Source: Deltaproteobacteria bacterium (GTDB lineage: Bacteria > Desulfobacterota > Desulfobacteria > Desulfobacterales > ETH-SRB1). From it: 64,000 nucleotides of DNA. Of this stretch, positions 9,255 to 24,300 are shown piece by piece. Both the position numbers and the translations under genes were made by a program. A model generated the notes under the pieces. The model worked only from the letters and a program-made list of their open reading frames with translations, did no database searches and had not been told where the DNA came from. Each line of letters starts with the position of its first letter. Within the stretch, counting starts at the first letter, position 1. Location of the stretch: positions 1 to 64,000 of the forward strand of contig JAJSZT010000010.1 in the NCBI GenBank assembly GCA_030272815.1, written 5' to 3'.

Positions 9255-9272
9255 GGTGGCGCGGCTTTTTTT
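9235..9272 (+). terminator. Riboswitch-controlled intrinsic terminator
   Basis: GCCGGGTTGCCTTG pairs with CAAGGTGGCGCGGC (one mismatch and three G-U pairs), followed by seven T. The 5' arm is the 3' strand of the GEMM aptamer, so terminator and folded aptamer exclude each other. Ligand binding should therefore prevent termination (an ON switch). Confidence 0.75.
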
Positions 9273-9370
9273 ATGTATAGGGGAATGATTCTGCCCACTG
9301 AGCTGGGGCCTATCGAGAAAACAATGGCTCCTGAGTCCTTACACCTGTTCCTTACAAGAGGGGGTTAGCC

Positions 9371-12300
9371 ATGGGTTTTGTTAGAAGTTTCCGCCGGCAA
9401 ATGAACCGCCGAATGAAACAAAGGGAGATGGCCGCGAAAAAACGTAGCCGCAAAATGCTGCTCGAACCGCTGGAGCCGCGTATTCTTCTCTCCAGTGACC
9501 CGTTGTCTTACACGGCGGCCGGTGCGGCGATGGACATTACGCTCCGTCTCCAGGAGGTTGAAGGCTCAGAAACACTTCAGTTGATTGACAACAACTATCA
9601 GTCAGTCTTGCAAAGCCAGGCGCTTGCCGAAACGAGCGGAGTTGAGATCACTGGGGCAGACCAGAACGATAAATTTACAGTCGATTTCAGTACCCCCTTT
9701 TCAGTTCTCAATGGCATTCTTTTTTCCGATGCTTTTTCAGGAGACAACGACACGCTGAAAGTCACCGGTAAGTCCAATGTGTGGAATATAACGGGAGATA
9801 ACAGAGGAAACGTCGATGATGTCGGGATTGTCGATTTTCTTGGCATTGAAAATCTGACCGGTGGATCTGATGCGGATACGTTTGTTCTGACGGCAGACGG
9901 CAGCCTGGATGGTACGATCGACGGCGGAGAGGGTACGGACAGCCTGGAAGGTGCCGACACGAATAATACGTGGGAAATTACTGCACTGGATGCCGGTGCT
10001 TTGAACGAGCAGATATATGAAAACATCGAAAACCTGATTGGCGGGGATGCTCAGGATATCTTTGTGCTTGGTGACGGAGCAGGGGTAGCCGGGTTGATTG
10101 ACGGCGGCGAAGGCCCCGACTCCGTCACTCTGAGTGGTGCGCTGGATTTTTACGGAGGATCACTCGAAGTCTATGCGGAAACTATCACTGTCGCATCAGG
10201 CGCCTCCCTGACCAACCTCGACGACCTCACCCTGAGCGCAATCGATTCCAGCTCAATTATGGGCTCGACCTCGCCTGCTGCTATCAACCTCATTGCCTCT
10301 GTCCAGATTGACGGGAATATTTCCGCCACGGGCAACGTCGACATCAGCGCGGTTGTCAACAATACCGTCGATTTGGACGAGAGCGACTCGCTGACCTTGG
10401 CCAGCTTGGATGTGGATGCCACGACATCGGCGACCGCTATCATCGGGGCCGGCGTTAGTGTCACGGCGGGCACCCTGTCGCTGACCGCGGCGACCAACAC
10501 CGATATCGATGTTGAGATCACAAACGCGACCTTCGACGATATCGAGGTCGGCGCCACCAGTTCGATCATGCAAACCACCTATGCGGGTGTCAACGGTGGT
10601 GCGACTATGGCCGTTGGAACAGGAGCCATACCCACTGAATCCGACAGCGCCAGCGTGCTGATCCAGGCGACCAACACCACCGACATTCAGACGAGCATTT
10701 CCACTGGACTCATTTCTTCGATTACAGGCATCGACTTTGTTTCCAGCAGTATTAATTTGAGCCGCGATACCAAGGCCTATTTTGGTGATGACACCAACGG
10801 CCAGGCGACGCTGGCGGGGCTGAGCAACAATGACACCGGCCTGGTCAAAATCCACGCGGAAAACAAAGATGGCGCGAAAGGCGGAATCTTTGGGGATGTC
10901 GATTCAGAACTCTTTGACATCAGTTCGAATACGATCAACGACAATGTGGCGGCCTACATCGAAAGCGCCGATCTCGATGTTGAGGAATTGATCGTCTCCG
11001 CCGGCAACTCGGCGACCTATGCGGCAGACGGCAAGATAACCAGTAATACCCTAACGGGCGCGACCGTGGCCTACATCAGCAACAGTGATGTCGATGCCTC
11101 CAGTCCGGCGACGGCGGACGATGGCGTGATCATCAGCGCTGAGGATACGTCCAGTTATACAGTGAATTCCGGCGATCAGCAGGAATTCAGCATCGTCGAG
11201 GATCTCACCAGTCTCTTCTTCCCGGGGTTTGAGATCGGCAAGGCGTCTGCGATCAATGAAATCAGCAAGAACACCAGTGCCTATCTCGATGGTTCTTCGA
11301 ATATCGATGTCACCGGCGGGGATCTGCGGGTTACGGCGCTCAGCGATATGGAGGTGGTTGGCGAAGCGTCGAGCGTGACGTTGATCGACAACACCACTCT
11401 TGGCACATTCTTCAATACCTATACGGCTGCGATCGGGGGCACTTTCGCGTCCAACGAAATTCTTGGTGATACCAACGCCTATATCCTCAACGGCACGGTC
11501 ACGGTGAATGAAGCGGATGGTGACGTGGTGGTGGATGCACGCAACACGACCTCAGTACTTTCCACGGCCGAGGCCGTAAACCAGGCAACAGGTGGTACAA
11601 ATGCCACCTTTGGAGTTGCGGTTGCATTCAACGCCATCGGCTGGGATATCAGCAATGTCGGCGGCGCAATCCTGGATGCGCTGATCGGTCTGGATAGCGC
11701 GTTCGATCTCATCACCGAAGAAGATGGTGGCTCAGAGGCCAAGGCCTATATCAAGAATTCAAAAGTGGACGCGGGCGATGACGTCGGCGTTAACGCAGAA
11801 ACGGCACAACGGCTCAATGCAACTGTCAGCAATGTCTCCGAATCCACAGGGCAGGCGCTGAGAGGCGCCAACGGTCTGGGCGTCGGCGGGATTGTTGCGG
11901 GCAACCGGGTCAGCAGCGCTGCACGCGCCTTCCTGGAGGATCTGGCATCAGACGACGACAAGGCGATGACCGCTGGCGGCGACGTTACCGTCAGTGCGGC
12001 CGACAACGCCGGTATCTTCTCCAACAGCAAGATTATTACAACGCAGATCACGACCAACACGGGTGGTGTGGACGTGCTCAATGAGGGGGCGGCCTCGCTG
12101 ATCCCTCTGTTCGGTGTCGCGGATTACAGCCTTGCTTCACTGGATCCGGCTGATGGCTCCTGGACCCTCAATTTCGGCGACCTGGTTTCATTGCCCTTCG
12201 ATTTCGACGGATCACTGGGCGAACCCGGTCGCACTTACAAATACCTGGGCGAAGATGGTTTCGCGGTCGATCTGTTCAGCGAAGACTACACCAACCTCGA

Positions 12301-15300
12301 TATCTGGCAGGAACTGCTGGCTACCCAGTTGCAGCAGGCCGGTTTGAACCTGACCAACTCCAATTCTTTTGCGGTCGGCGGAATGGCGGTGCGCAACCAG
12401 GTCAAGGGGGCCGCCGAAGCGATCATCGAAAATGCGTACGTTGAGGCAGAGGCGGTTCGGGTCGAAGCCATAGAGGCGGCCATCCTAAGAGCAACCGCCG
12501 ATGCCACCGCCGAATCTTCCGGCGGCAGCGCGTTTGGCACGGGCAAGTCCATTGCGGCCAATGGTGTGGTGGCGGTCAACGTGGTACTGAGTTCCGCGGA
12601 TGCGCACATCACCGGCAGCGACATCACCACCACGTCAGGCGATGTCATTGTCAAGGCAGAGAACAGTTCCTCGCTGGGCGCTGAAAACAGTAGCATCATG
12701 AGTTCGGGCGAGAAGGCGGTGAACATCGTTCTGGCCTTCAACACCCTGGGTTATGACGCGCAGAATCTGCTGTTCGATACCTTTGATGCGCTGTTGGGTT
12801 TGGCGCCGACGGAATTTGACTACGACATTACCGATGCCGTTTTTGCCAATCCGGAAACACTCGGGGAAAATGATCGGGTCAAGGTGGCGGAGAATGAAAT
12901 CTACCGCTATGTCGGCTCTGAACTGAATGTTAGTAACGGCGACACGATTGATCTGGCCGATGAGACCTTCATTCCGTCTCTCGACTGGGTGCTGGTGACG
13001 CCTGCCTTTGGCAACGAGACCCCGGCACAAGTTACTGCCTATGTCCACGACACGACAATTAATGCGGCAGGGAATCTGACCGTTACCGCCGATGCCCTGA
13101 CGCAAATGGAAGCGCGTACCAGCAACAGTGCGTCCGCCGCGGCGGCCGCGCTCTACGGCGCATCATCCATGACCATTGCCGGGGTGTTGGCGAGCAACAA
13201 ATCCAGCAGCAGTGCGCGCGCCTACATCGATTGCACGGGCAACACCAAAGGCACCGTCGATGTCGACGGCATCGTGACCGTGACGGCGCGGGATGATGCG
13301 TCCCTGAAATCCGTCACCAACATGGTGGCCGCTTCGAGCAAGAAAAACGACCTTGGCCTGGGCATGGTCAACGATGTGTTCAACACCCTGGTCGGGGATT
13401 ACAAATACACGACCAACTCCACGACCGGCTCCAATACCAAGAGCGTTCAGTTTGGGGACAAGGTGCGTCTGGACGACGTGGATCACACGACTGGGAACCC
13501 GCCCACCGCAGTGGCCCAAGGCGACTGGGTCGAGCTGTCTTCGGATGTAGGTAACGGCACCGAAGGCCAGATCTACGAGTACTTGGTGACCGCTGCGCTT
13601 CCCACCAGCGGCCCCCTCAACAAGGTCGACTTCAGCAGCGTCGATTTCAGCAACTCCAGCGACTGGCGTGAGATCAAGGGCAGCGCCGGAACGGTCTACC
13701 AGTACATGGGTGACGGCTCGGATAACATTGTGCTGCATACCACGGACTACACCGACTTCGAGTTCTGGAAAGAGCTGAGTGAAAACAATCTGATCCCGGC
13801 AGCGGTATCTACCGCTGTGCTACAGGACAATAAACTCGATACCGGCAAGGCCAAGAGCTATTACGGCATGGTGGCACGTACCGATCTGGACAGTGCGGTC
13901 GAGGCCTTCATCGACAACGCCAGCGTGCGCGATGCCAACATCCAGACCGATGGCCCGACCGGCGTCATTGTCTCTGCCGTTGAGGCGGCGAAACTGACCG
14001 CCATCGATAACAGCGTGGCCAGCTCGAAGACGGCTGCCAAGGGCGGCGTGCTGGTCAACAACCAGCTGCGCAGCAGCGCGGACGCCTACATCCATGGCAG
14101 TGATGTTCGCACCCAGAGTGGCAGTGGCGGCGATGTTCTGGTGAATGCGCAGAATGTCTCCGAGATGGATGCGACGGCGCTTACCGAGAGCGCCGGCGGA
14201 GCCGAGGCCGTGGGCATTATGGCCTCCTTCAACAGCATGGGCTGGGAGGCGTCCAATCTCCTGTTCCAGGCCATCGACGCCTTCCTCGGCGATGATTTGC
14301 TGGTGGGCGACCAGCCGACCCGGGCGTATGCCTACATCGAGGATTCAACCATCCAGGCCGATGGTGATCTGCGGGTCACCGCCGATTCGAGTGCTGTGAT
14401 GCTGGCTACCGCCGGCAATGAACAGAATGCCAAGCCGACCAACAGTTTCCTGATTGACCAGAAATTCGGTAAGAAAAAGGCCAATGCCACCGGGGGTATG
14501 ATCGCCACCAACAAAGTGAGCAGCGAGGCCAAAGCCTATATCGATTACACCCTGAACTACACCGGCGCCAAGACCATGATCGCCGGCGGCACGCTGCAGG
14601 TCGCCTCAAAGGACGAGGCCCGAATCGAAGCCGATAGTGCCGTGATCGTGGAAGCCGTCAACACCAATAATCTCTCCGCGCTTTATGACATTGCCGAGGC
14701 ACTTGGCGCCTACGATTATGACTACACTACAGCGTCGGGCGAACAGGGGGTCAGTCCGTCCAGCACCATCTTCTCGACCGGTGTGATCAATGGCACGCGT
14801 GTGCGCCTGGCGGATGATTACATCAAGGGCGGCGACAGCGGTGCGGTCTATGAATACACGGGCATCCAACCATTGAACAGCCTGGATCTGGCTGACCAGA
14901 ACTACACAGACGTCAACTGGACCAAGGTGACCCTCGGCAAGGACGACACTAATTTTTTCGATAATGTCGGCAACCTGAGCGCGTCGCCGGCGCGCGCCTA
15001 TGCCGGGCTCATCGTGCTTAACGATGTCCGCAGCGAGGTCGAGGCCTTCATCGAGGATACCACCGTCAATGCTGGTGAAGTAATGGTCACTTCCCTGGAA
15101 AACGCTTCGCTGATCGCGAACAGTGCAAGCAATGTGACTGCATCCGGTGGCAGCATCAAAAAGTCATTCGGTGAAGGTTCGGTTAAGACCTTCAACGTGC
15201 ACTTTGCCACCAACCTGGTGCAGAGCCATGCGGATGCCTATATCAAGAACAGCACCGTAACCACGAACAATGCCGGCACGACCGGCGATATAACGATAGA

Positions 15301-18300
15301 CGCACAGAATACCTCCGGTATCGATGCCACCATCAACACCTCTGTTGACTCGGGTGAAGTCGCCATCGGTGTAACCTTCGCCTTCAACACCCTGGGCTGG
15401 AAGGCGCAGAACGTGCTGTTCAATGCGCTGGATGCGATCGCGGGCGATTCGCTGTTTGCCGATGAAGTGGCGACAGAGATCTACGACGAATCCAATATCA
15501 CCGATGCGCGCGCTAACGCCTGGATCGAGAAGACCACGGTGGACGCAGCGGGTGACGTATCCATTACCGCAAACAATGCGGCGCGTCTGAATGCCACGGT
15601 CAGCAACATGGCCAACTCCGCCGCATCGGCCTTCTATGACGCATCCGGCAAGTCCGTGGGCTTTCTGCTGTCCATGAACAAGGTGGCGACCTCGGCCGAG
15701 GCCTATATCGACAACACCGGTGCGGCGGACATTCCGGGCACCAGCCAGAATTTGCGAGCCGGCGGGACGCTCAAGGTGTCGGCCGAAGACAATGCTGAGT
15801 TCTATGCCAATGTCAAGATGGTTTCCTCGTCCGTCACGACCAACGATGGGGGTGTCAGCGTCATCACGGGTACAATTGATGATGCAATTCCCGCAGACTT
15901 CAGCACCGCCGAGACTCATGTCAACGTCGAGCATGGTGAGCGGGTACGGCTGTCCGCCGACTATGCCAATGGCGGCAACGCGGGCAGCGTCTATGAGTTC
16001 ATGGGCGCCGATAGCGACGGCGTGGCCATGGATCTCAGCGCCCAGGATTATGGCGATGCCGGCTACTGGAAAGAGGTGTCGGAGACCCAGTTGTTCCCCG
16101 AAGGGGTCAATATGGACAACTCCGACTCCAATGCGTTAGGCGGCCTGGTTGTTTACAACGACTTGCGGACCGGCGTTGAAGCCAAGATTATCAATGCCAA
16201 CGTCCGTGCGGCCAGCGTGGACTTGGATGCCATTGAGAACGCCATTATCAAAGCGACGGCTGAAAGCTCGCTGACGTCCTCCGGCGGGAGCGCATTTACG
16301 GGTCAGGGGGATTCATTGGCCATAAACGGCACGATTGCCACGAATGTGCTCCTCAGCTCTGCGCACGCCTTCATTCAGGACAGCACCGTCAAAACCACAA
16401 CCGGCGATGTAGATATCAATGCCGACAACACCTCCACGCTGGATGCCAAAACCCTGAGCACAACCAGCAGCGGCGCCGCGGGCGTCGGTGTGTCTCTTGC
16501 GTTTAATACGGTGGGATGGAATTCTCAGAACTTCCTGTTCAACGCGATCGATACCTTAATCGGGGGAGAGCCGGACTTTTCCACCTTATTCGATGCGAGT
16601 AATCCAGCATCTGTGAAGGCCTACATTCTCGATTCAACGGTTGATTCTGCTGGAGCCATCAGCCTGACAGCGCTATCCCGCTCGCAGATCAATGCCACGT
16701 TGACCAATGAAACCGATTCCGCCGCCTATTCCTTTGGCAAGAAAGATCCCAAAACAGGTGAAAAGGGAGCGTCCGGCTATGCGGTCGGTGCGGTGTTAAC
16801 CAGCAATCTGGTGAACAGCGAAGCCCGGGCCTACATTGATTCAAATGGCTCTAACCTCACGATCGAAGCCAGAGGCGGGGGCGTCACTATTTTTGCCCAG
16901 GACGATGCCGGAATCGTAGCCAACAGTAAGCTGACTGCGGCGTCTTCGACGACCAATGATGCGGGCCTGACGCTTCTCACCGATTTTGCGGATAAGTTGC
17001 TGAGGGAATATCAGTACACTGACCGATCGGGTGCACAAGATCTGCGGTTTGGGCACCAGGTCAGGATTGATGATGTCGATTTCACAAGTCATGGGATTCA
17101 TGACCTGGCGGACGTTGTGCAGGGAAGTCGAATTGAGATCGAATCTGACCTGGCAAACGGCAAAGCCTCGAAGGGAGAGTTCTACGAATACGTTGGAACC
17201 GATCCGGTAACCGTGGCGCTCGATCAGCAGAATTACACCGATCCTGATTTATGGAAAAAAATCGATGCAACGCCAGGTGGGGTGTATCAGTTCATAGGGG
17301 GATTAGATCCCACCAAGCTCGCGGATTTCTTTGTTAGCGAGACCGGCTCCGTCACCGAAGTGAAAAATGGTGATCGTGTGCAAGTTGACCAGGCCCTCGC
17401 GAATGGTTCGGCCAATGTCGGGGACGTCTTCCAGTATGTCGGGACGGATCCACTCTCTAATCCTGATCTCGTCACGCAGGATTATAGCGATGCCAATCTG
17501 TGGAAGAAGATTAACAATGGTGCCATCTTTGAGCAAAATGTTGATCTCGGTACGCAAGACTATACCGACACCAGCCGCTGGCGCGAGATATCCACGGTGG
17601 ATATCCGTGAGTTGGTTCCGGGGGTGAGCTTCAATATCAGTGATTCTGATTCCGCTGCCTTCGGCGGTCTCGTGGTACGGAATGATGTGCGCAGCAACGT
17701 GGTCGCCTCGATCAACAAGGCCAACGTCACCGCGGACGGCGATGTCGACTTACAGGCGCTGGAAACCGCCGGTATTTTCGCGATTGACCAGAGCTCGGTC
17801 ACCTCGAGTGGGGGAAGCACCTTCGGCGGCGGCAGTTCGAAAGCGGTCGGCGGGGTCATTGCGACCAACCTGGTCCTGAGTGCGGCGAACGCCAAGATCA
17901 CCAATAGCAACGTGACCACCCACTCGGATGGCAATGTCCTGCTGGAGTCCCAGAATACCTCCACCATTGCGGCCACCATTGACAGCGAGATCGCGTCCAA
18001 TGGGACATCCATCGGTGTCATCCTGGCCTTCAACACGATCGGCATCAAGCCGCAGAACTTCCTGTTCAGTACGGTCGACGCCCTGTTCGGCACCAACATC
18101 GCCAACGAGCAGCCGGCCGAGACCCAGGCTTTCATCAAAGATTCGGTCATCAAGTCGGCCGGTGCGATCAGCGCCACCACCACCAGCAACGCGGATATAA
18201 ACGCGTCGGTGATCAATGCCGCCAACTCCATAACCGCCACGATTGGCGATGGCGATGATGACACGGGGACCATTACTGTCGGAGCCGTCGTCGCCCTGAA

Positions 18301-21300
18301 CAAGCTGAGCACTCAGGTGCAGGCTTATATCGACAACACCGGTGCAGAAGGCGCGATCGTCAGGGCCAACAGCGGCGATCTGACCATCACGTCGACCGAT
18401 ACGTCGAACATTTCTGCGGACGTCGCTGCCAATTCTCTGGGGGTTGCCGTGGATCTTGGCTCCAACAAGACCCGCACTGTGACACTGGGCATCAGCATCG
18501 CCCGCAACGAGATCCGCAATGATATGGCGGCTTATCTCAAGAATGCGGGTGACGAAACCAAAGCCGGTAACGCGATCATCGGGTCCAGCGAAACGGCGAC
18601 AGTCGATTCCAGCTCCGTGGCTTCGGCCGTAGGTGTCGCGGTCAGCCTGAACCAGGACAGCCTCGCTTTCAGTGGCGGTGGCGCAAGCGCGGTTAACCTG
18701 ATTCTGGGCAAGGCCAACGCATTTATGGGGGGCAGCGTCCTGGTTGCCGCAGGCGATGTCGCTTTGACGACGGAAAATACTTCCGTCATCGATTCACAGG
18801 TGAAGGCAACTGCCGTTTCGGCCGCCGTCAGCGGCAGTAAAAAAGCCAAGGCGTTTGCCATCGGCTTTTCCTTTGCCGAGAACCTGATCGGCTACAGCAA
18901 TGCCACAACCCGCGAACCGCTCGAAGTGCAGGCCTGTACATTGAATTCCGATATTACCGCTGACGGCAAGCTGTTGCTGTCAGCCACATCGGATAGCGAT
19001 ATCGAAGCCACCGTGGCGACGACCTCGGTCGCCGTTGCCGTGGCCAATCAAGATACGGGTGCCTTGAGCGCAGGCGGTCTTGTGGTCCAGAATTATGTTG
19101 CAAGCGATATCAAAGCCTATATCGATGGTGCCAATAGCATTTTGGTCAAAGGCGGAGAGGGCATCTCGATTGAGGCGGTGGACAGCTCCAAGATATTCTC
19201 CGACGCCCAGGCGGTGTCGGTGGCTGCGGCGCTGTCGGGGAAAAATGCTGGGACGCTGTCGTTCGGACTCTCTCTGGCCTTCAATGAAATCAGCAACACG
19301 GTCGAAGCGTATATCAAGGACGCGACTTCGGTACAAACGACGAGTGGGCCAATCACGATCAATGCCAATGTGCTTGAAGACCAAGCGCATTTTCCGTCCG
19401 ACTACAATGACACGCAAACGGTTGCGCTGGCCATTGGCGACCGCGTGAGCAGTGGCAGCAGTGTCTACCGCTTCCTGGGCGAGGCCTACAACTACACCAC
19501 GGAGTCAACCACCCCATTGGTGACGAATGTGGCCACGAACCAGGTGGTTCGCATCAACGACAACCTGTTCTATCAAGCCAAGCAGGATTTTACCCAGATC
19601 GATCTGAGTACCGAGGATTTTACCGTCACGACTAATTGGGATATACTGGAAACCGAACCGGCAACCGTCGACTTCGATGCGGAGGCGCTCGCGGTTGATA
19701 TCACCACAGGCGATATCGTCAAATTGTCGGATCAATACGAAGGTGGCGGCCAGGCCAGTCGTTTCTATGAGGCTACGACCGACCGCACCGGTGTTGATCT
19801 GAGCACGGAAGATTATTCCGATACGAATTATTGGGCATTAATTGAGACAAATCTGAGTAGCGAGGATTTTTCTGATCGCACGCGCTGGCTTGAAGAAACC
19901 GCCATTGCCTCACAGTCCATCGCTGCATCGGTTGCCGCGTCCTTTTCCGCAAAAAATTCACTGGCCATCAGTGGTGCGGGCGCAACGTCAAGGAACGTCT
20001 TTCTGTCCAAAAACAATGCCTATGTGAGCAACAGTACGCTCAACAGCGCCGGGAAAGTGGGGCTGGGCGCACAGAACACGGTATCCATAGACGCCACCGT
20101 CGTTGCTGCATCCGGCGCATTGGCCTTTAGCGGTAAAAATGCCATTGGCGCTTCCATTGGTGTCGCGGTAGCGCAAAATCTCATTGGCTGGGAAACCGAT
20201 GGGACATCGAATCAGGCCGAGGTCCAGGCATATAGCAGTAATTCCAGCATAACCGCTACCAATGATCTGACCCTGAATGCAACGGCCAATGAGGAAATCA
20301 ACGCTTTTGTCTTTGCCGGTTCAGTGGCCGTTGCCGGAAGCGGCAGCACCTCGGTTGGGGTCAGTGGCGCCGGGGTGAGCGCCGAAAACAGAATTTCAAC
20401 CAAGGTTAAAGCTTACATCGATGGTGATCAGGAGCAGGGCATCAGTGCACAATCTGTCTCGTTGTTGGCAAGTGACACCTCCACAATCGATGTGACGGCA
20501 GCCGGTGCGTCGCTGGCCGGTGCCTTTGCCGGTTCCAGTGCGCTTGCACTTTCCATTGGTGTGTCTCTGGCACAAAATCTTATCGATAACGATGTTGCCG
20601 CCTATATCAATAACGCGGAGGTCACTGCAACGGCGGGCGATATTACCGTGAAGGCCTTCGAGACCGCCGGTATTGATGCATTGTCTATCGCAGCCTCCTT
20701 ATCAGCCACGGGGGCTGGAAAAATTGCCGGTGCGTTAAGTGGTGCGGGCGCGGATGCGACGAATATTATCCTGACCAAAACCAATGCCTATATCGCCAAC
20801 AGCACCATCGGTGATGCGAGTAATTCGGGTGCGGCCAACGTCATCCTGGAAGCCAAAAACACCTCGTCCATTAATGCAACGATCGCCGGAGCGTCGGCGG
20901 CTATTGCCGGTGGCGGTAAAGTGGGCGCAAGTGGTTCCATCGGCGTTGCGCTGGCTCGCAATCTCATCGGCTGGGATGTCGATAGCGCTAACGAAGCGAC
21001 CGTCAGCGATGCGGCTGAAGTACAGGCCTATGTCGAAAATTCGAGCATCAATGTGGCGGATGACCTGATTCTGAACGCTGTTTCTGAAAATACCATTGAT
21101 GCTTTGGTACTGGCGTTCTCTGTCGCTATTGCCGGTGGCGGTAAAGCTGCTGTCGCGCTGACCGGAGCCGGGTCACGTTCCGAAAACAAATTGGCGACAA
21201 AAACGAAAGCCTTTATCAACGGCAGTGGCACTGCGGGTATTATCGGCGACAGTGTTTCCTTGACCGCCGAAGACCGTTCGAAAATCACGGCGGATGTGGC

Positions 21301-24300
21301 TGCTGCTTCACTCGGTGTGGCGGGAAGCGGCAGTATCAGTGGTTCCGTTTCAGTGGGTGTATCCCTGGCCCGAAATCACCTCAGTAACGAGGTTGAAGCG
21401 TATATCAACGATGCGAACGTTACCTCACGAACCGGTGACGTTACGCTCACCGCCAACGTGCTGGAAGACAAAGACGGCTTCGGATTCGACTATACGGATT
21501 CCCAAACCGTAGCGCTCGAAACCGGTGACAGGGTAAAAGTCGGCGACGATGTTTACCGTTTCCTGGGCGAGCAGTATCAGTACACCACCGCCTCCGGTGA
21601 GGTCGATTTGGAAGACGGTGACATTGTCAAGCTGGAAGACGATTTCCTCGGCGACGGTGAGGCGGGAGCATTCTATGTCGCCGCCGCCGATCGTTCTAAT
21701 GTTCTTCTGGGTGAGGAGAGTTTCAACACAACCGATTGGGCATTACTCGAAACCAATCTTGGTACCGAAAATTACAACGACAAGACCCGGTGGAAGAAAG
21801 AGACCTCGATATCGGCCCTGTCGATAGCGGCATCGTTGTCGGCGGGTATTGGCGGTGGTGCCGGCATCGCCCTGAGCGGCGCCGGTGCCGAGTCGATCAA
21901 TGTGATCCTCTCGAAAAACAATGCCTACATTGTGAACAGCACGGTCAACAGCGCCAACGACGTGACCCTGGAAGCACGCAACACCGCTTCCATCGATGCC
22001 ACAGTGGTATCGGCATCGGCGGCAATCGGCGGCGGCGGTCTGGCCGGCATCGGGGCATCCATAGGCGTATCGGTGGCGCGCAACCTGATCGGCTGGGGAA
22101 CGGATGAGAATTTCGATTTCGATCCGTTGCGCGACAACCACGCAACGACCAGTGAGCTGGTCGACAAGCTCCAGCTACAGAAGGGCGACGTCGTCAAGGT
22201 GGAATCGGGCGTCAGGGCCGGTGATTTCTACGAGTACATCGGTGAAGACATCAGCGTGGATTTTAGCTCCAAGGATGTTGGAACGTCGGTAACACAAGGT
22301 AAGTTGGTTCAGGTGGATCTGGACTATGACGAATCAAAAGGCAAACCGGGCGGTATTTACCGCTACGTTGGTGACAATTCCATTAACCTCGCCAGTGACG
22401 GGGACTATACGAACGACGACCTATGGGAGTATGTGGGTGAAGGTCAATATGCCCTACAGGATTTCAACGACATCACTCGCTGGAAGCAAGTTGCACTGAA
22501 GAAGACTCCCGCGCAGGTACAGGCCTTTATCGAAGATTCCACGGTTGATGCTGAGGATAACCTGGTTCAGACCGCGACGGCGATCGAGTCGATTGAAGCC
22601 TTCGTATTGGCGGGCTCTGTCGCGGTCGGGGCATCGGGGGGTGTCGGACTGGCCGGCAGCGCCGCGGGTGTCAGTGCCGAGAACAAAATTGCGACCGATG
22701 TAAAGGCCTATATCGGCGGAGTCCTTGCCGGTGTTGAAAACGACATTGCTGCCAAAAAGATTACTTTGACCGCGCTGGATAATTCCAGCATCAAAGTTGA
22801 TGCCGTCGGTGCGTCGCTGGCAGTAGGTGCCGGCGGGCTTGTTGGTGGCGCGCTATCCATCGGCGTTGCGGTAGCAAACAACCATATCAGCAACGACGTC
22901 GCGGCTTATATCGAAAACGCGGAAAGCGTGACCGCGAGATCCGGCGATGTACAGCTGTCTGCGAGCTCGACCGGCCAGTCGGTCATATTTGATCTGGATG
23001 CGAACCTGGCCCAGGAGCTGGACGATCTGGCAACTGCGGATCCGGATGATCCAGATACTGAGGATACGAATGAAGCGGAGGATGATCAGTCCGGCGATAC
23101 CGAATTGAAGGAAAATATTGCCGAGTTGTTTGCAGCCGAGAATGTCAGCCTTTCCAACCCCGACAACCTGACTGTCACCGCCATCCAAGCCGGAAGCGAG
23201 TGGTTGCTGAGAGATCCCAAGGGCGGTGCCTATCTCTTGAGACTGGAAGATATAGGTGGCACTGAACGTATCACGGTGTCCGGTGTCAGCATCGACGCCG
23301 TCTCGGTGGCGGCCTCGATGGCCGCCGGCGTCGGTAGTGTGGCTGGCGTCGGAATAAGCGCCTCCGGCACCCTGGCAAACAATGTCATCCTCACCAAGAC
23401 CAATGCCTATATCAGGAACAGTGACGTCGACGCGCCGGAGGGTGACGTCATCGTCGATGCGACATCCACGTCGACCATCATATCGAGCATCGTATCTGCG
23501 TCCGCGGCCCTGGGTGTCGGTATCGGAGGTGGCGGCGGTGCATTGTCCATAGGTGTTGCCATCGCCAGAAACCTGGTTGGTTACGACATCGATACCTCGG
23601 ACAGCGTGATCGACATCCTGGATGACGGCGTGCTGGCCTTTATCGAAGATTCCAGCATCAATACCGGTGGCGATTTGTTTTTAACTGCGACTGCCGATCA
23701 AACCATAAGCTCGGTGGTAACGGCCGTATCGGCAGCCGTGGCCGGTGGTGCCGGATTCGGACTGGCGGGCAGTGGCGCGGGTGTCAATGCCGACAACCGG
23801 ATCGCAGTCAATGTGAAAGCCTATATCGATGGCGACGGCATGGGCGGCATTCACGCGGACAGTATGCGTCTGACTGCCCGCGATGTCTCGAGCATTACCA
23901 CAGATGCCGTGGGAGCGTCATTCGCGACAGCCGTTGGTTTCGTAGCCGGTAGCGTGTCAATCGCCGCCACAGTGGCCAACAACGAGATCGGCAACGTCGT
24001 CGAAGCCTCGATCAAGAACGCCTACGCCTTGACGACCAGCGGTGGAGACGGCCTGGGCTTGAACCCTGGGGACATCGTACTGATGGCCAAGGAGGAGGCG
24101 ACGATCGACGCGGTTTCAGTGGCCGCGTCTTCCGCGTTGGCCGCTGGATTTGGGGCCGCACTTAGTGGTGCCGGCACGAAGGCCACCAATACCATCAAGA
24201 CGGAGGTAATCGCCTCTATTGACAATTCAGCTTCCGTAGACGCTACGGGCCAAATCGATATCCGCGCCGAGAGCTACCCGGAGATGCACGCGGACATCGT

